Source of the DNA: a virus
Reading direction: 5' to 3' (one strand)
Length of the DNA: 32,447 nucleotides
IMG/VR virus record: IMGVR_UViG_3300004369_000074
Coordinates: 1 to 32,447 of that record
A program made the position numbers and the translations under genes. The notes beneath the pieces are model-generated. The model ran no database searches. It saw only the letters and a program-made list of their open reading frames with translations, and was not told the origin of the DNA. Of this stretch, positions 27,053 to 32,447 are shown one piece after another. Numbering within the stretch: position 1 is the first letter of the stretch; each line of letters starts with the position of its first letter.

Positions 27053-27076
27053 AAGAGGGCTTATAAGCCCTCTTTT
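27053..27076 (+). terminator. Rho-independent terminator
   Basis: AAGAGGGC, TTATAA, GCCCTCTT forms a perfect 22-bp palindrome: an 8-bp GC-rich stem with a 6-nt loop, running into TTTT. It lies between the 763-aa fibre and the next ATG, the only strong terminator in the window. A TATAAT at 27045-27050 just before it has no clear -35 partner. Confidence 0.9.
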
Positions 27077-27095
27077 AATTTCTGAAAGGGATATT

Positions 27096-27308
27096 ATGGA
27101 CACTGAATTTATTAATGTTTATTTACAAAAACAAAAAGCACTTATAGGTGAACTTCAATCTAAAGTTCTTTTAGCTGAGTCACAGATAGAGATTTTAAAC
27201 CAGACAGTAGCTAAAATATCTAACGAAAGAGATCAGCTACAATCACAGATAGATAAAGCTGCAAAGAAACAAACTAAATCAACCGGTCAATCTACTGATA
27301 CTTTTTAA
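27096..27308 (+). CDS. Small coiled-coil protein upstream of the modification enzyme, 70 aa
   Basis: This 70-aa protein is almost entirely one coiled coil (LQKQKALIGELQSKVLLAES, then QIEILNQTVAKI), followed by a Lys/Gln/Ser-rich tail (KKQTKSTGQSTDTF). An AAAGGG ribosome site lies 5 nt before the ATG. It is the first gene after the terminator, and its stop shares a base with the enzyme's start (TAATG), so the two are translationally coupled. A role as a partner, tether or fibre chaperone for the collagen-modifying enzyme is inferred from this coupling. Similar short coiled-coil proteins occur near fibres in marine phages, so it may be a generic tail factor. Confidence 0.75.
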   Translation: MDTEFINVYLQKQKALIGELQSKVLLAESQIEILNQTVAKISNERDQLQSQIDKAAKKQTKSTGQSTDTF

Positions 27309-29362
27309 TGAAAATATTTGTTATTAATTTAGATTCTCGAGCCGATAGACTCGACTTCATGTCGAAACAACTACAAGGGCTTGAGTGGGAAAGATTTTCT
27401 GCTGTTAACGGATACAATTTAGACTTAAAAAGTGTATTCGATCAAGGGTTTGCCCCTTTGATGGAATGGGAAGATCCTATGACTGGAAGAACCCATACCT
27501 TTACAGATATAGCAGCAATGATGTCTCATTTTAAAGTATGGGAAAAGTGCGTAGAATTAAACGAGCCTGTTTTAGTTTTAGAAGATGATGCTGAACTAAT
27601 CGGTAAACTAGACATTTCAGAGATTAATAATCTTATTAACGTTGTTGATTTTGTCTTTTTAGATTATCGTGAAATGTTTCCTGATCGTATAACGGATTTC
27701 TCAAGTAGATTTTTTATACCTTATTATCCTTATCTCACCTCAGCATATGTAATTACTCCTAGACTAGCTAATAAGTTTATTAGTAGTGCATATAAAACTA
27801 ATCTAATACCTGTAGATGAGTTCTTTTCTTCAGCACTAGGGGTAAATTATTTTGAAACTTGTCTTTCTAATAAGATAGGTATTAGAGATATGTTTGTTAA
27901 TTTTCAGAAAAAAATTAACAATATTACTCCTATTAGAGCCTTAGCTTACAAAGACAAAGTTTTTAAACAAGTTCCTAGAAGTGTATTAGGATCAGATATT
28001 GAAGCTGGAAAACGTATTAATGTGAGTACAACAACTCATGTACTTACTGTAGGTACAGATATTGATAGATTACATTTATTGTATAAAACCGCAGGTAAAT
28101 ATAATATTAGTTTTAAAAACTTAGGAGAGGGAGTAGAGTGGAAAGGTGGTAGTCCTAAAGGACCAGGATGCGGACAAAAACTTAATTTAGTAAAGCAGGA
28201 AATTGCTCAATACAATTCAGATGATATAGTGCTCTTTGTTGATGGCTATGATGTAATATTTAATGACAGTTTAGATACTATTGTCAGCAGATTTAAAGAA
28301 TTTAAATGTGATATTCTTATAGGTGCAGAAAGAGTATGCTGGCCAGATAAATCCTTATCTTCACTTTTTACTTCACATACTGATTACAAATATCCTAACA
28401 GCGGACTTTATATTGGATATGCTGGTAAGATAAAGAAGATGCTTGAAGCTGATATACTAGATGCAGAAGACGATCAGTTATATATTCAAAAATTTATCAT
28501 TAGCAATAACGATATTAATATTCAATTAGATAAAGAATGTTATATTTTTCAAAATCATGGTCTATGTGATCAAGATGTAGAGATTGCTTCTAATGGTCAG
28601 CTAAGAAACAAATCAACTAAATGTAGACCTTGTCTCTTACATGGTAATGGCTCATCAGTTGAAAAAGAGAAGTTTTTTAAATTTGTACAGACTCTTTTAT
28701 TATATACTCCACCTGTAAATAAGAAATCACAAGAAGTTTATAAATTAAGCTTAGGTGATATAGGATATACTAATAAGATAGAATCTGAGTTTAAAGGTAT
28801 TATTAAATATAAAACTTCTGATACTTACAGTGCAACTGTGGTAGGTAATGAAATCTTAGAAATGGAATTCTTATCACCAGATATGTGTCATAAATTAATA
28901 GACTTGGCTGAACAATCTGGTAATTGGGAATCAATGTACGGGGATAAATTTCCAGGACAAGAAATTAGAATACGTAAAATCAGTATAGATCTCTTTAATG
29001 AGATGGAAGCTAATTTTATGGAAATATGTAGACCTGTGATTGAGAAACACTGGTTCCCTACTTACCTATACGGACTAAGAGATGCATTTATTATTAAGTA
29101 CTCTCCTGACACTCAAAAAGATTTAAAATGTCATAATGATGCATCGATGGTATCAGGTATGATTAAGTTAAATGATACTTATACCGGAGGAGATACATAC
29201 TTCTATAGGCAGAAATACTCTAATATAAATACTAAACAAGGTAATATTATCTTGTGGCCTAGCCAGGTGACCCATGGTCATGAAGGTAGAGAAGTAACTT
29301 CTGGAACTAAATACAATCTTGTAATTTGGACCAGAAGAATGAAAGACGATATTAATTTTTAA
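27308..29362 (+). CDS. Three-domain collagen-type lysyl hydroxylase and glycosyltransferase (GT25, PLOD-like GT, 2OG-Fe hydroxylase)
   Basis: This 684-aa protein appears to join three enzymes. Residues 1-215 look like GT25 (COLGALT/LPS type): MKIFVINLDSRADRLDFM, a MMSHFKVWEKC segment and VLVLEDDAEL with Asp93-Asp94. Residues 243-465 match the glucosyltransferase domain of animal PLOD/LH3: LGEGVEWKGG, GCGQKLNLVKQEI, FVDGYDVIF with Asp312 and Asp315 (the metal-binding DxxD), CWPD with Trp345, EDDQLY, FQN and LLHGNG with His445. Residues about 510-684 match the lysyl hydroxylase domain: FIIKYSPDTQKDL, the His609-x-Asp611 pair, TGGDTYFYRQKY, and THGHEG with His658. Lys668 stands where human PLODs have the 2-oxoglutarate-binding Arg. 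All key residues are present, so it should be active. It probably hydroxylates Lys in the phage's Gly-X-Lys fibres and adds Gal then Glc. An alternative is modification of a host glycan or protein. Confidence 0.85.
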   Translation: MKIFVINLDSRADRLDFMSKQLQGLEWERFSAVNGYNLDLKSVFDQGFAPLMEWEDPMTGRTHTFTDIAAMMSHFKVWEKCVELNEPVLVLEDDAELIGKLDISEINNLINVVDFVFLDYREMFPDRITDFSSRFFIPYYPYLTSAYVITPRLANKFISSAYKTNLIPVDEFFSSALGVNYFETCLSNKIGIRDMFVNFQKKINNITPIRALAYKDKVFKQVPRSVLGSDIEAGKRINVSTTTHVLTVGTDIDRLHLLYKTAGKYNISFKNLGEGVEWKGGSPKGPGCGQKLNLVKQEIAQYNSDDIVLFVDGYDVIFNDSLDTIVSRFKEFKCDILIGAERVCWPDKSLSSLFTSHTDYKYPNSGLYIGYAGKIKKMLEADILDAEDDQLYIQKFIISNNDINIQLDKECYIFQNHGLCDQDVEIASNGQLRNKSTKCRPCLLHGNGSSVEKEKFFKFVQTLLLYTPPVNKKSQEVYKLSLGDIGYTNKIESEFKGIIKYKTSDTYSATVVGNEILEMEFLSPDMCHKLIDLAEQSGNWESMYGDKFPGQEIRIRKISIDLFNEMEANFMEICRPVIEKHWFPTYLYGLRDAFIIKYSPDTQKDLKCHNDASMVSGMIKLNDTYTGGDTYFYRQKYSNINTKQGNIILWPSQVTHGHEGREVTSGTKYNLVIWTRRMKDDINF

Positions 29363-29375
29363 CAGTATATACTGT
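29362..29375 (+). promoter_or_regulatory. 14-bp perfect palindrome before the giant collagen-like fibre gene
   Basis: ACAGTATATACTGT is its own reverse complement and fills most of the 27-bp gap between the enzyme stop and the next ATG. It is followed by AAGGA (the ribosome site) 9 nt before the ATG at 29390. It could be an operator, a weak hairpin, or an AT-rich -10-like element; no U-tract follows. Confidence 0.5.
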
Positions 29376-29389
29376 AAGGATGTAGCCAC

Positions 29390-32447
<3,058 letters not shown>

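Noticed and set aside
29362-29375. LexA-type SOS box
   Set aside because: The half-sites are in the opposite order (ACAG...CTGT rather than CTGT...ACAG) and a lytic T4-like phage gives no reason to expect it.

Overview
This 32.4 kb window is the baseplate and tail-fibre (host-recognition) region of a T4-like myovirus with an AT-rich genome. The gene order (a divergent gp4, then gp48-gp53-gp27-gp5-PAAR-gp25-gp6-gp7-gp8), the DUF4815-type giant virion protein and the long run of Asn/Thr/Ser-rich fibre genes resemble marine T4-like phages (cyanophage and pelagiphage type). The host cannot be read from the window. There are no tRNAs, rRNAs, CRISPR arrays or insertion sequences. Almost every base is coding, and many genes join by 1-bp TAATG or 4-bp ATGA overlaps.

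Region 1 (1-13,022): a partial minus-strand head-completion gene (gp4) diverges from a plus-strand operon that builds the baseplate. The operon encodes tube cap gp48, wedge gp53, hub gp27, spike gp5 without a lysozyme domain, a PAAR spike tip, gp25, gp6, a very large gp7 carrying an inserted LamG-like fold, and gp8. A perfect T4-type late promoter box lies just before gp8.

Region 2 (13,037-22,087): a 1,561-aa DUF4815-type virion protein with an odd GC-rich Gly/Ser linker and a hydrophobic C-terminal module, an unrecognised 159-aa protein, a 743-aa structural protein, a 68-aa coiled-coil protein and a 475-aa fibre.

Region 3 (22,137-32,447): a collagen-like fibre ending in an S74 self-cleaving chaperone, two small fibre-associated proteins and a 763-aa repeat fibre, then a strong terminator. 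A second unit follows: a 70-aa coiled-coil protein translationally coupled to a 684-aa three-domain enzyme, and then a second, giant collagen-like fibre that runs off the window.

The most striking result is the 684-aa protein. Its N-terminal third looks like a GT25 (COLGALT-type) glycosyltransferase. Its middle matches the glucosyltransferase domain of animal procollagen lysyl hydroxylases (PLOD/LH3), and its C-terminus matches their Fe(II)/2-oxoglutarate hydroxylase domain. It sits between two collagen-like fibre genes in which every Lys of the Gly-X-Y tracts (about 85 by hand count) is in the Y position, the X-Lys-Gly context used by lysyl hydroxylases. The simplest reading is a phage-encoded one-polypeptide pathway that makes glucosyl-galactosyl-hydroxylysine, or a related glycan, on its own collagen-like tail fibres. 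The function is inferred; the domains, active-site residues and substrate motif can be read directly.
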